Shown here: positions 31,978 through 40,243 of the stretch, piece after piece
Position numbering within the stretch: the first letter of the stretch is position 1
Layout: the number at the start of each line of letters is the position of its first letter
Notes under the pieces: generated by a model
The model's input: only the letters and a program-made list of their open reading frames with translations
Told to the model about the DNA's origin: nothing
Database searches by the model: none
Position numbers and translations under genes: made by a program
NCBI RefSeq assembly: GCF_033406955.1
Contig: NZ_CP137734.1
Coordinates: forward strand, 6,510,001-6,574,000
Direction of reading: 5' to 3'
Origin: Streptomyces violaceoruber
GTDB taxonomy: Bacteria; Actinomycetota; Actinomycetes; Streptomycetales; Streptomycetaceae
DNA length: 64,000 nucleotides

Positions 31978-32985
31978 TCACCAACGGATCGGCACCGGAA
32001 GGGCCGTCAGGAGCCCCGACACCGCCACCACCACGCCCAGCGCGACGACCTCCGCGCGCGCGGGGGAGCAGGCGGTCAGCGGGTCGGCCGCGCGGCTCAG
32101 CCGGATCCGGGCCCACAGCGCGAGGGCGGCGACGGCGGCCACGAGGAGCACCTTGGCCAGCAGGACCCGCCCGTAGGCGGTGTCCGTCAGCTGGTCCAGG
32201 ATCGTGCCCGCCGGCATCCGGCGCAGCGAACTGCACACCCCGGTGGCCGTCAGGGCCGCCAGCAGAACGGCCGCCACGCGCGCGTAGAGCCCCAGCAGGG
32301 CCGGCCCCGCCTCCGTCGCCCCCCAGTGCCGCAGGGTCCGCAGCACGTACAGCAGACCGCCCACCCACAGGGAGGCGCACGTCAGATGGACGAGGGTCAG
32401 CCCGGAGCCGAGCAGCGGGCTGTACTCGGTCGTGGGATGCGCGCGGAGCGCGTCCGCGACGATCACCGCGGCCAGCGGCCACACCTGGAGTCCGGGCCGC
32501 CGCGAGGTCGCGCACAGCCCGGCCGCGAGGAATCCGTTGACCTCCAGCAGTGCGAGCCTGCCGTCACGGGACGTGTAGAGACCGCCGACGTCGATGTCGG
32601 CGACGGAGTCCGGCACCAGGTTGCCCGTGGCCACCACCGAGGCCAGCCCCAGCGCGGCTGCGAGACCGACGGCAGCCGCGTACGGCGACCAGCTGCGGGG
32701 CCGGTCCGGGGGAGCGCCGGGCAGCGACCGGGCCAGCCGGTTCGCGAAGAGCTCGCCGAGCGGAACGCTCAGCGCGGCGAAGAGCACCGCGCGCAGCAGG
32801 GCGATGCCACCGGTGCCGGGCGCCTCGGCCTCCCCGGTGCCGTGCAGCGCGGGGGAGGGGCCGAGCACGGGTATCAGCGCGCCCAGGGCCACCAGCACGA
32901 GTACGACGACCGTCCGGCCGGTGCCGGAGGGCCGTGAGTGGCGTCCGGTGTCGGTGGTCCGGGACGGGGGGCGTATCGGGGTCAC
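31978..32985 (-). CDS. CopD-family copper resistance membrane protein
   Basis: 335 residues, GTG at 32985. There are eight or so hydrophobic helices. The CopD region is recognisable from LVHLTCASLWVGGLLYVL and from YGRVLLAKVLLVAAVAALAL. CopD proteins move copper across the membrane, often with a CopC partner; no copC lies next to it. The first 25 residues are basic and Ser/Thr-rich, so the N-terminus is cytoplasmic. Around 31965-31987 the plus strand shows a short direct repeat (ctcaccaacgga twice). Confidence 0.85.
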   Translation of the reverse strand: MTPIRPPSRTTDTGRHSRPSGTGRTVVVLVLVALGALIPVLGPSPALHGTGEAEAPGTGGIALLRAVLFAALSVPLGELFANRLARSLPGAPPDRPRSWSPYAAAVGLAAALGLASVVATGNLVPDSVADIDVGGLYTSRDGRLALLEVNGFLAAGLCATSRRPGLQVWPLAAVIVADALRAHPTTEYSPLLGSGLTLVHLTCASLWVGGLLYVLRTLRHWGATEAGPALLGLYARVAAVLLAALTATGVCSSLRRMPAGTILDQLTDTAYGRVLLAKVLLVAAVAALALWARIRLSRAADPLTACSPARAEVVALGVVVAVSGLLTALPVPIRW

Positions 32986-33035
32986 CCCAGGATCTTCACC
33001 AAGTCACCAGATCCGGGCAAGTTCCGCCGCCGCGC

Positions 33036-33599
33036 TCACGCCTCCCGTGCCGTGTCGGCCACGGACGCGTCCTGCGGGTGGGAAGCGGCCGACCACCACA
33101 GCCGCACCTCCTTGCGCACGTCCGTGGGGCGCAGCTCCCACCCCTGGGCGAGGGCGACTTCGGCGACGTACCGTCCGCCGACGCCGCGGTAGACGCGCCG
33201 GGGTATCTCGCACTCCACGGGCGGCCGCGCCTTCTTCGGCTCGCGCGGGGCGGAGGCCCGCTCGGTCCAGTTGCCGACGACCTTGTCGACCCGCGCCCGG
33301 TAGTGGGCGGTGTCGCCCTCGTGCCGCAGCTCGGGCCACGTCACACACCAGGAGCCCAGCCGGGCTGTGCCACCGAGGACGTCGTCCACGAACCTCATGT
33401 AGCCGCGCCCGAAGCCCTCACTGACCGCGGCGATCCCGTCGGCGAACAGACCCACCACGAAGAGCACCGCCGCCACTGCCAGCCAGAACGCGCACAGCAG
33501 CGGGAAGAACAGGAGGGTCGCGACGAACTTCAGGGCCAGCGACCAGCGGGGGCGCACCGGTTCGGGCCCCCAGGTGGTGGGATCCTCGTAAGTGTCCAT
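33036..33599 (-). CDS. Conserved actinobacterial membrane protein, function unknown
   Basis: 187 residues from ATG 33599 (MDTYEDPTTWGPEPVRPRWS). One long or two short hydrophobic helices occupy about 22-57. The soluble remainder has a conserved-looking GFGRGYMRFVDDVLGGTARL and a Trp-containing C-terminus VRLWWSAASH. There is no clear Shine-Dalgarno sequence. I do not recognise a named domain. Confidence 0.75.
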   Translation of the reverse strand: MDTYEDPTTWGPEPVRPRWSLALKFVATLLFFPLLCAFWLAVAAVLFVVGLFADGIAAVSEGFGRGYMRFVDDVLGGTARLGSWCVTWPELRHEGDTAHYRARVDKVVGNWTERASAPREPKKARPPVECEIPRRVYRGVGGRYVAEVALAQGWELRPTDVRKEVRLWWSAASHPQDASVADTAREA

Positions 33600-33689
33600 G
33601 GCGAAGATACTGTCGTACGACGACGGGGGCGGCGGACCGGACGGGAACCGGACCGCCGCCCCCGCCTCACGCACGGGTACGCGTACCGG

Positions 33690-35228
33690 CTACCAGGTCA
33701 CCGCGTCCAGCGCGTCGGCCATGCCCCAGCCGTAGAAGCCGTTGCGGTTCTTCGGGCCCTCGCACACCGCGTCGACCTTGCCGTCGCCGTCGATGTCGTA
33801 CGGCTTGGTGCACGCCGTGGCGTCGGCCTCGGCGTACAGCAGCGCCTTCACCATGGCGGGGGAGGCGTGCGGGTGCGTCGACTTGATGAGGGCGGCGACG
33901 CCCGCGACGTGCGGGGAGGCCATGGACGTACCGGCCATGTAGCCCCACTTGCCGCCGGGCAGCGTGCCCAGGATCAGGCCGCTCGTGGCGGGCGGCTCCG
34001 GGGTCTGGTAGGCCGTCGAGTCGCCGCCGGGCGCGGCGATGTCGATGACGCCCAGCCCGTGGTTGGAGAAGGACGACTTGAGGCCCTTCGCACCGGTCGC
34101 CGCGACCGTCACGACACCCGGCAGCTGGGTCGGGATGTCCAGGCACTTCGACGGGTCGACGGTCCGGTCGCCGGGCGTGGTGTCGTTGGGCGAGGACGGG
34201 TCGGTGATCTCGTCGGAGGTGAGGTCGTAGTTCTCGTTGCCGGCCGCGGCGACGTTGACCGCGCCCTTCTTCTCCGCGTACCGGGAGGCCCGCGAGACGG
34301 CCTCGACGAGCGCCTTCTGGTCGGGGTCGTCCTTGCAGTTGAAGTACCACGGGTCGGTGTAATAGCTGTTGTTGGTCACGTCGACGCCGTGCTCGGCCGC
34401 CCACATGAAGCCGCAGACCACGGCCTCGGTGTAGAAGAAGCCGTCGGGGTTGGAGACCTTGATGCCGGCCACCTTCACCCCGGGTGCCACGCCGGTCATG
34501 CCGACGCCGTTCTTGGCGGCGGCTATCTCCCCGGCCACGTGGGTGCCGTGCGGGCTCTCCGCCGCGCTCGGCCGCCAGGCCCCGTCGGCGGTGTCCGGCT
34601 TGCCCGCCACACAGTTGACGGACGCCTGCCGGTCGAAGTTCGGGGCGATGTCCGGGTGGGTGTCGTCGACGCCGGTGTCGATGACGGCGACGGTCACCTT
34701 CTTGCTGCCCAGCGACTTCTCGTGCGCCTTGTCCGCCTTGATGGCGGGCAGGTCCCACTGGAGCGACTCCAGCGGGTCCTGGCCCTCGGCCTTCGCGGAG
34801 GCGGCCTTGGCGGCGGCCAGGTCCTCGCCGCCGAGCACCTGCGGCGCGCCCGTGTCGGTGGTGGCGGCCGAGGGCAGTGGCGCGGTGCGGGTGGCACCGG
34901 CCGACTGCACGCCGCGCACCTTGCGCACGGTCTTGGCGAAGTCGGGGTTGGCGGAGTGGACGACGATCACGCCGATCCGGTCGTACGACGTGACGATCGT
35001 GCCGCCCGCCTTGGCTATCGCCCGCCGCACGGTGGCCGAAGGACGGTGCCCGGAGGCGACGTTGACGACGTAGCTGAGCGAGGTCGCGTCCGCCGCCGTC
35101 GAGGGCGCGGCCTCGGCCGCGGGGGTCGCGGCGGCCGGGGTGCCCGGCAGGAACGCGAGCGACGCGGCCACGGCCAGGCCCGCCGGAATCGCGAGGGCAC
35201 GGCGGTGACGCGAGAGGGGAGCGGTCAT
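33690..35228 (-). CDS. Secreted subtilisin-like serine protease (S8 family)
   Basis: 512 residues from ATG 35228 (GGAG nine bases upstream). The signal peptide is residues 1 to about 34 (RRALAIPAGLAVAASLAFLP then an AAA cleavage region). A propeptide of the inhibitor I9 type follows. The S8 triad is Asp in VAVIDTGVDDTHPDI, His in ESPHGTHVAGEIAA and Ser in AGTSMASPHVAGVAAL. Near the C-terminus YDIDGDGKVDAVCEG resembles a calcium-binding EF-hand or dockerin loop. Extracellular, probably self-processing. The upstream 354-base intergenic region holds an inverted repeat (35343-35378). Confidence 0.94.
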   Translation of the reverse strand: MTAPLSRHRRALAIPAGLAVAASLAFLPGTPAAATPAAEAAPSTAADATSLSYVVNVASGHRPSATVRRAIAKAGGTIVTSYDRIGVIVVHSANPDFAKTVRKVRGVQSAGATRTAPLPSAATTDTGAPQVLGGEDLAAAKAASAKAEGQDPLESLQWDLPAIKADKAHEKSLGSKKVTVAVIDTGVDDTHPDIAPNFDRQASVNCVAGKPDTADGAWRPSAAESPHGTHVAGEIAAAKNGVGMTGVAPGVKVAGIKVSNPDGFFYTEAVVCGFMWAAEHGVDVTNNSYYTDPWYFNCKDDPDQKALVEAVSRASRYAEKKGAVNVAAAGNENYDLTSDEITDPSSPNDTTPGDRTVDPSKCLDIPTQLPGVVTVAATGAKGLKSSFSNHGLGVIDIAAPGGDSTAYQTPEPPATSGLILGTLPGGKWGYMAGTSMASPHVAGVAALIKSTHPHASPAMVKALLYAEADATACTKPYDIDGDGKVDAVCEGPKNRNGFYGWGMADALDAVTW

Positions 35229-35342
35229 GCGTGATGTCTCCAGTCCGTCGGGAAAGCTCGGGAAACGAGCCCGCGTCTGGAGCGCGGGTCGCGCGGGAAG
35301 CGCAGATGATCCATGGGGTCTCCACATCATCCGGCAAACAGC

Positions 35343-35378
35343 ACCTGCCCGGGCACGGGTGAAACGGGCCGGGCAGGT
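35343..35378. other. Inverted repeat between the divergent protease and DUF485 genes
   Basis: acctgcccgg (35343-35352) and ccgggcaggt (35369-35378) form a perfect ten-base-pair inverted repeat with a 16-base spacer. It lies about 115 bases before the protease start and 205 bases before the DUF485 start, so it may be an operator or an attenuator in the protease 5' leader. The rest of this 354-base gap shows no gene. Confidence 0.45.
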
Positions 35379-35582
35379 ACATGACGTAGTGGTGCAGGGT
35401 GAAGCTATCCCCCGAAGTCCCTGGCCAGCAATGACCCGCCGAGGACGACTTCGGAAAGTGCCACGGGTGTTGAACCGGGCCCCGCGGGGCGCCGTGTCGT
35501 TGGACAGGGAGCCCGAGCACGATCAGCCCCCTGCGAGAACACCGAGGTCCAAGCCGTCATGTCCGTCGTACGAGGAGACTCC

Positions 35583-35957
35583 GTGGCCACCGACGCACCG
35601 CCCCCCTCCAAAGAGGAGCCCCCCTCGCAAGAGGAGCACCGCCTCCCCTCCGCCGAGGAGTTCTCCGAAGTGCAGCAGAGCGCCGAGTTCGCCGAACTGC
35701 GCCGCTCCTTCCGTTCCTTCGCGTTCCCGCTGACCGTCGCCTTCGTCGCCTGGTACCTGCTCTACGTGCTGCTGTCGAACTACGCCGGCGGCTTCATGGG
35801 CACCAAGCTGTTCGGCAACATCAACGTCGCGTTCGTCTTCGGCATCGCCCAGTTCGTCACCACGTTCCTCATCGCCTGGTGGTACTCGCGGCACGCCGCC
35901 GCGAAGCTCGACCCCAAGGCCGAGGCCATCAAGACCCGGATGGAGGGCGGCGCATGA
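35583..35957 (+). CDS. DUF485 membrane protein (YjcH-like, partner of ActP)
   Basis: 124 residues. GTG 35583 is preferred over ATG 35559 because GAGGAG lies five bases before it. A charged N-terminal tail is followed by two transmembrane helices with the DUF485 pattern FRSFAFPLTVAFVAWYLLYV and GNINVAFVFGIAQFVTTFLI. In many bacteria this protein is encoded directly before the acetate permease ActP, as here, where the stop overlaps the actP start (ATGA). Confidence 0.92.
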   Translation: MATDAPPPSKEEPPSQEEHRLPSAEEFSEVQQSAEFAELRRSFRSFAFPLTVAFVAWYLLYVLLSNYAGGFMGTKLFGNINVAFVFGIAQFVTTFLIAWWYSRHAAAKLDPKAEAIKTRMEGGA

Positions 35958-37588
35958 GCCCCGCACAGTCCGTTTTCGCCGCCGAGCTGGCCGCCAACGA
36001 GGCCAGCGAGCACCGGCCGCTCATCATCACGCTCTTCGCGGTCTTCGTCCTCGCGACGCTCGGCATCACCGTCTGGGCGGGCCGCCAGACCAAGGACGCC
36101 GCCGACTTCTACGCGGGCGGCCGCCAGTTCAGTGCCTTCCAGAACGGCCTCGCCGTCTCCGGCGACTACATGTCGGCCGCGTCCTTCCTCGGCATCGCCG
36201 GCGCCATCGCCCTCTTCGGCTACGACGGCTTCCTCTACTCCATCGGCTTCCTGGTCGCCTGGCTGGTCGCCCTGCTCCTGGTCGCCGAGCCGCTCAGGAA
36301 CTCCGGCCGCTACACGATGGGCGACGTCCTCGCCTACCGCATGCGCCAGCGCCCGGTGCGCACCGCCGCCGGCACCTCCACGATCGTCGTCTCGATCTTC
36401 TACCTGCTGGCCCAGATGGCGGGCGCGGGCATCCTGGTCTCGCTGCTGCTCGGCATCACCTCCGACGCGGGCAAGATCCTCATCGTCGCCCTCGTCGGCG
36501 TCCTGATGATCGTGTACGTCACCATCGGCGGCATGAAGGGCACCACCTGGGTCCAGATGGTCAAGGCCGTGCTGCTGATCGGCGGCACCATCCTGATCAC
36601 CTTCCTGGTGCTGCTGAAGTTCGACTTCAACATCTCCGACCTGCTCGGCAAGGCCGCCGAGAACAGCGGCGCGGGCTCCGCGTTCCTGGAGCCCGGCCTC
36701 CAGTACGGCGCGAGCGGCACCAGCAAGCTGGACTTCATCTCCCTGGGCATCGCCCTGGTGCTCGGCACCGCCGGCCTGCCGCACATCCTGATCCGCTTCT
36801 ACACGGTGCCCAACGCCAAGGCCGCCCGTAAGTCCGTGAACTGGGCCATCGGCATCATCGGCGCCTTCTACCTGATGACCATCGCCCTCGGCTTCGGCGC
36901 CGCGGCGCTCGTCGGCAAGGACGAGATCATCGCGTCCAACCCGTCCGGCAACACGGCGGCGCCCCTGCTCGCGCTGCACGTCGGCGGCGTCGACTCGACC
37001 TGGGGCGCGATCCTGCTCGCCACGATCTCGGCGGTGGCCTTCGCGACCATCCTCGCCGTCGTCGCGGGCCTCACCCTCGCCTCGTCCTCGTCCTTCGCGC
37101 ACGACATCTACGCCAACGTCATCCGCAAGGGCCAGGCCACCGAGAAGGAGGAGATGCGGGCGGCCCGCTGGGCGACCGTCTTCATCGGCATCGTCTCCAT
37201 CGCGCTCGGCGCCCTCGCCCGGGACCTGAACGTGGCCGGTCTGGTCGCCCTGGCCTTCGCGGTCGCCGCGTCCGCCAACCTGCCGACCATCCTCTACAGC
37301 CTCTTCTGGAAGCGGTTCACCACCCAGGGCGCCCTGTGGTCGATCTACGGCGGCCTGATCGTCGCCGTCGGCCTGGTGCTGTTCTCGCCCGTCGTCTCCG
37401 GCGACCCGAAGGCGATGTTCCCGGACGTCGACTTCGCCTGGTTCCCGCTGAAGAACCCGGGCATCATCTCGATTCCGTTCGGCTTCCTGATGGGCTGGCT
37501 CGGCACGGTCCTGTCGAAGGAGGAGCCGGACAAGGCGAAGTACGCGGAGCTGGAGGTCCGGTCCCTGACCGGCACCGGAGCGCACTGA
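35954..37588 (+). CDS. actP: Cation/acetate symporter, solute:sodium symporter family
   Basis: 544 residues, about 13 transmembrane helices, ATG at 35954 overlapping the DUF485 stop. SSS-family motifs include ADFYAGGRQFSAFQNGLAVS, GDYMSAASFLGIAGAIALFG and GTAGLPHILIRFYTVPNAKA. Such proteins import acetate and other short monocarboxylates with Na+. The final 30 residues are a charged cytoplasmic tail. The gene pair with DUF485 matches yjcH-actP of enterobacteria. Confidence 0.92.
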   Translation: MSPAQSVFAAELAANEASEHRPLIITLFAVFVLATLGITVWAGRQTKDAADFYAGGRQFSAFQNGLAVSGDYMSAASFLGIAGAIALFGYDGFLYSIGFLVAWLVALLLVAEPLRNSGRYTMGDVLAYRMRQRPVRTAAGTSTIVVSIFYLLAQMAGAGILVSLLLGITSDAGKILIVALVGVLMIVYVTIGGMKGTTWVQMVKAVLLIGGTILITFLVLLKFDFNISDLLGKAAENSGAGSAFLEPGLQYGASGTSKLDFISLGIALVLGTAGLPHILIRFYTVPNAKAARKSVNWAIGIIGAFYLMTIALGFGAAALVGKDEIIASNPSGNTAAPLLALHVGGVDSTWGAILLATISAVAFATILAVVAGLTLASSSSFAHDIYANVIRKGQATEKEEMRAARWATVFIGIVSIALGALARDLNVAGLVALAFAVAASANLPTILYSLFWKRFTTQGALWSIYGGLIVAVGLVLFSPVVSGDPKAMFPDVDFAWFPLKNPGIISIPFGFLMGWLGTVLSKEEPDKAKYAELEVRSLTGTGAH

Positions 37589-37755
37589 CGCCCGACGCCC
37601 GACCGGTGTCGGCGCGGCCGCTCGTAGATCCCTACGACGCGGCCGCGCCGCGCGTCGTGGGTTCGGGCCGATGTCGATGTCCGAGCGGTCACGTAGGCTC
37701 GACGGTGTCGGAGGAGAGAGTGCTCCGCCGATCCGCGTCGAGGGAGGGGGCCCAC

Positions 37756-38745
37756 GTGCTCATCGACACCTACGGCCGAGTGGCCACCGACCTGAGGGTC
37801 TCGCTCACCGACCGTTGCAACCTGCGCTGCACCTACTGCATGCCCGAAGAGGGCCTTCAGTGGCTCGCCAAGCCCGATCTGCTCACGGACGACGAGATCG
37901 TCCGCCTCATCGGCATCGCGGTCACCTCCCTCGGTATCGAGGAGGTCCGCTTCACCGGCGGCGAGCCGCTGCTGCGCCCCGGCCTGGTCGGCATCGTCGA
38001 GCGCGTGGCGGCCCTGGAGCCCCGCCCCCAGATGTCGCTCACGACCAACGGCATCGGCCTCAGGCGCACGGCCACGGCCCTGAAGGCGGCGGGCCTGGAC
38101 CGGGTCAACGTCTCGCTGGACACCCTGCGCCCGGACGTCTTCAAGACCCTCACCCGCCGGGACCGCCACAAGGACGTCCTGGAGGGCCTGGCGGCCGCCC
38201 GCGAGGCCGGGCTGACCCCGGTCAAGGTCAACAGCGTCCTGATGCCGGGGCTCAACGACGACGAGGCCCCCGACCTGCTCGCCTGGGCCGTCGAGCACGA
38301 CTACGAACTGCGCTTCATCGAGCAGATGCCTCTGGACGCCCAGCACGGCTGGAAGCGCGAGGGCATGGTCACCGCCGGCGACATCCTGACCTCCCTGCGG
38401 ACCCGTTTCGAGCTGACCGCCGAAGGCTCCGAGGAGCGCGGCTCGGCCCCCGCCGAACGCTGGCTGGTGGACGGCGGCCCGCACCGCGTCGGCGTCATCG
38501 CCTCCGTCACCCGCCCGTTCTGCTCGGCCTGCGACCGCACCCGCCTGACCGCCGACGGCCAGGTGCGCACCTGCCTGTTCGCCACCGAGGAGACCGACCT
38601 GCGCGCGGCCCTGCGCTCCGACGCCCCCGACGAGGAGATCGCCCGTATCTGGCGCCTGGCCATGTGGGGCAAGAAGGCGGGCGCGGGCCTCGACGACCCG
38701 ACCTTCGTCCAGCCCGACCGCCCGATGTCCGCGATCGGGGGCTAG
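37756..38745 (+). CDS. moaA: GTP 3',8-cyclase MoaA (molybdenum cofactor biosynthesis)
   Basis: 329 residues, exactly the family length, from GTG 37756 behind a GGAGG. The radical SAM cluster is CNLRCTYCMPEEG, followed by EVRFTGGEPLLRPGL. The second 4Fe-4S cluster uses the C-terminal FCSACDRTRLTADGQVRTCLF. The protein ends in the expected GG (MSAIGG). It converts GTP to 3',8-cyclo-GTP, the first step of molybdopterin synthesis. No other moa gene is adjacent in this window. The 167 bases upstream show no riboswitch pattern I recognise. Confidence 0.96.
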   Translation: MLIDTYGRVATDLRVSLTDRCNLRCTYCMPEEGLQWLAKPDLLTDDEIVRLIGIAVTSLGIEEVRFTGGEPLLRPGLVGIVERVAALEPRPQMSLTTNGIGLRRTATALKAAGLDRVNVSLDTLRPDVFKTLTRRDRHKDVLEGLAAAREAGLTPVKVNSVLMPGLNDDEAPDLLAWAVEHDYELRFIEQMPLDAQHGWKREGMVTAGDILTSLRTRFELTAEGSEERGSAPAERWLVDGGPHRVGVIASVTRPFCSACDRTRLTADGQVRTCLFATEETDLRAALRSDAPDEEIARIWRLAMWGKKAGAGLDDPTFVQPDRPMSAIGG

Positions 38746-38756
38746 GACCAGGTTTC

Positions 38757-38987
38757 TTACGACCTGCCGGAGCCCTCCGGGGCTTCCCACTCGGTGAGCG
38801 GGACCACGTCCTTCAGGAAGTTCCGCACCCCGAGGAACTGGGACAGGTGCTCGCGGTGCTCGTCGCACGCGATCCACGTCTTGCGGCGCTCCGGAGTGTG
38901 GACCTTCGGGTTGTTCCACGCCAGCACCCACACGGCGGGGGTGCGGCAGCCCTTGGCGGAGCAGATCGGGGTGGTTTCGTCACTCAC
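38757..38987 (-). CDS. Small conserved actinobacterial protein with a putative zinc site
   Basis: 76 residues, GTG at 38987. Cys and His are spaced as C-x4-C (ICSAKGC) and C-x2-H-x2-H (ACDEHREH), which can form one zinc site. AVWVLAWNNPKVHTPERRK is hydrophobic but not a membrane helix. It converges with moaA, with 11 bases between stops. Function unknown. A strong hairpin lies 44 bases upstream in its leader or promoter region. Confidence 0.8.
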   Translation of the reverse strand: MSDETTPICSAKGCRTPAVWVLAWNNPKVHTPERRKTWIACDEHREHLSQFLGVRNFLKDVVPLTEWEAPEGSGRS

Positions 38988-39030
38988 GGTTTCGTCTCAC
39001 AGATCCACGCACAGGGCCCGCACACAAGGC

Positions 39031-39066
39031 GACGCCGAGCAGCCACGGGGGGAGCTGCCCGGCGTC
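39031..39066 (-). other. Strong hairpin upstream of the 76-residue gene
   Basis: On the minus strand GACGCCGGGCAGC pairs with GCTGCTCGGCGTC (13 base pairs, one G-U) around a ten-base loop. A possible promoter (TGACATACTT) lies further upstream near 39105-39114, so the hairpin would be in the 5' leader. No T run follows, which argues against a simple terminator. Confidence 0.5.
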
Positions 39067-39210
39067 GGTCCGTCGCTCCGACGGGGGATGCGGAGCGCGT
39101 ACGAAGTATGTCACGGCTCACCCATGGCCCGGCACCGGAACAACGCGATTCATCTGAGCATTTCTTCGGCCTGGCGCGGAATCGACGCCGCCGCGCAGGG
39201 GGCGCGGCGG

Positions 39211-39609
39211 TCACGGCCGGCCGTGCGGCTCACCGGCCGCACCCGCCCCCGGATCGGCGGTCGCGCCCTCCGGGACGGATTCCGCCGCGCCGTTCCCGGC
39301 CCGCGGCGGCATGATCATCGGCGGGGTCGGCGCCGTCACGAACGTCGAGGGCAGGGATGGCGCGTTCTCGCGCCCGGCGTTGGCGATCACGACCGCGATG
39401 TACGGCAGGGCGGCACCGAGGACCAGGGCCACGATCGCGACGTGCCGTTCCACGTTCCACAGGCAGACCGCGAGGATCACCGAGGCCGTACGGATCGACA
39501 TCGAGATGATGTACCGCCGCTGCCGCCCGCGCACGTCCTCCTGGAGGCCCGTCCGGGCCCCGGTGATCCGGAACACCTCGGCGCTGCCGCCGGCACTCTG
39601 CTTCCGCAT
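39211..39609 (-). CDS. DUF3099 family membrane protein
   Basis: 132 residues from ATG 39609; a TTG at 39690 in the same frame would add 27 hydrophilic residues. The DUF3099 region is RITGARTGLQEDVRGRQRRY followed by two helices, ASVILAVCLWNVERHVAIVA and VLGAALPYIAVVIANAG. The Pro/Ala-rich C-terminal tail is cytoplasmic or disordered. Function unknown. The start is the uncertain part. Confidence 0.75.
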   Translation of the reverse strand: MRKQSAGGSAEVFRITGARTGLQEDVRGRQRRYIISMSIRTASVILAVCLWNVERHVAIVALVLGAALPYIAVVIANAGRENAPSLPSTFVTAPTPPMIMPPRAGNGAAESVPEGATADPGAGAAGEPHGRP

Positions 39610-39871
39610 CTGCTTCCACCATCCGCCCGCATCGGACTCTCCCCGCCCCGCTCTCGTCCGCGACCGCTCGGGGACTCCGGTCCCGGACAACTCACCACGT
39701 TACGCCGCGCCTGCGCCGTTCACGAGACCGGGGCACCCCGGGTCCGGCCGTACCGCGTGCGCCTTCCGGCCGGGCGCCGGTACCCCGTTCGGCCGTACGC
39801 GGCATGCGCCGAACGCCGTACGCCCGAACACTGGTGGCATTGCTCGCGTAGAGCCGGACGAGGAGGCAGCC

Positions 39872-40153
39872 ATGGGCTGGTTGTGGGCGATCATCGTGGG
39901 ATTCGTGCTCGGCTTGATCGCCAAGGCGATCATTCCGGGCAAGCAGCACATGCCGCTGTGGCTGACCACCATCTGCGGCATGATCGGCGCGATCATCGGC
40001 AACGCGATCGCCCGCGCGGCCGGCGTCGAGGCGACGGCCGGGATCGACTGGTGGCGGCATCTGTTCCAGCTGGTGGCGGCGATCATCGTGGTCGGCCTCG
40101 GCGACGCGGCCTACGCGTCGGTACGCGGCAACAGGCGACGCGAACGGGCCTGA
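39872..40153 (+). CDS. GlsB/YeaQ/YmgE-type small membrane protein (transglycosylase-associated)
   Basis: 93 residues, ATG after AGGAGG. Three hydrophobic helices: MGWLWAIIVGFVLGLIAKAI, LWLTTICGMIGAIIGNAIA and LFQLVAAIIVVGLGDAAYA. GxxxGxxAKxIxPG at the first helix end is the family mark. The family is linked to stress and biofilm in other bacteria, but its function is not known. The C-terminus is Arg-rich. Confidence 0.88.
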   Translation: MGWLWAIIVGFVLGLIAKAIIPGKQHMPLWLTTICGMIGAIIGNAIARAAGVEATAGIDWWRHLFQLVAAIIVVGLGDAAYASVRGNRRRERA

Positions 40154-40181
40154 GCCAGCCCCGGACCCACCCCGTACGGCG

Positions 40182-40229
40182 AAGGGGCGTGCGCCGGCAG
40201 CCGATCACCGGCGCCGGAGCACGCCCCTT
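40182..40229. terminator. Bidirectional terminator between the GlsB-like gene and tyrS
   Basis: aaggggcgtgc (40182-40192) pairs perfectly with gcacgcccctt (40219-40229). The loop region also contains gccgg/ccggc pairs. It lies between convergent stops, so it can serve both strands. Confidence 0.85.
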
Positions 40230-40243
40230 GCGGGTGCGTCCGC

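Noticed and set aside
31960..31990. Short direct repeat ctcaccaacgga
   Set aside because: Two copies only, partly inside the copD 3' end. It shows no structure or gene signal.
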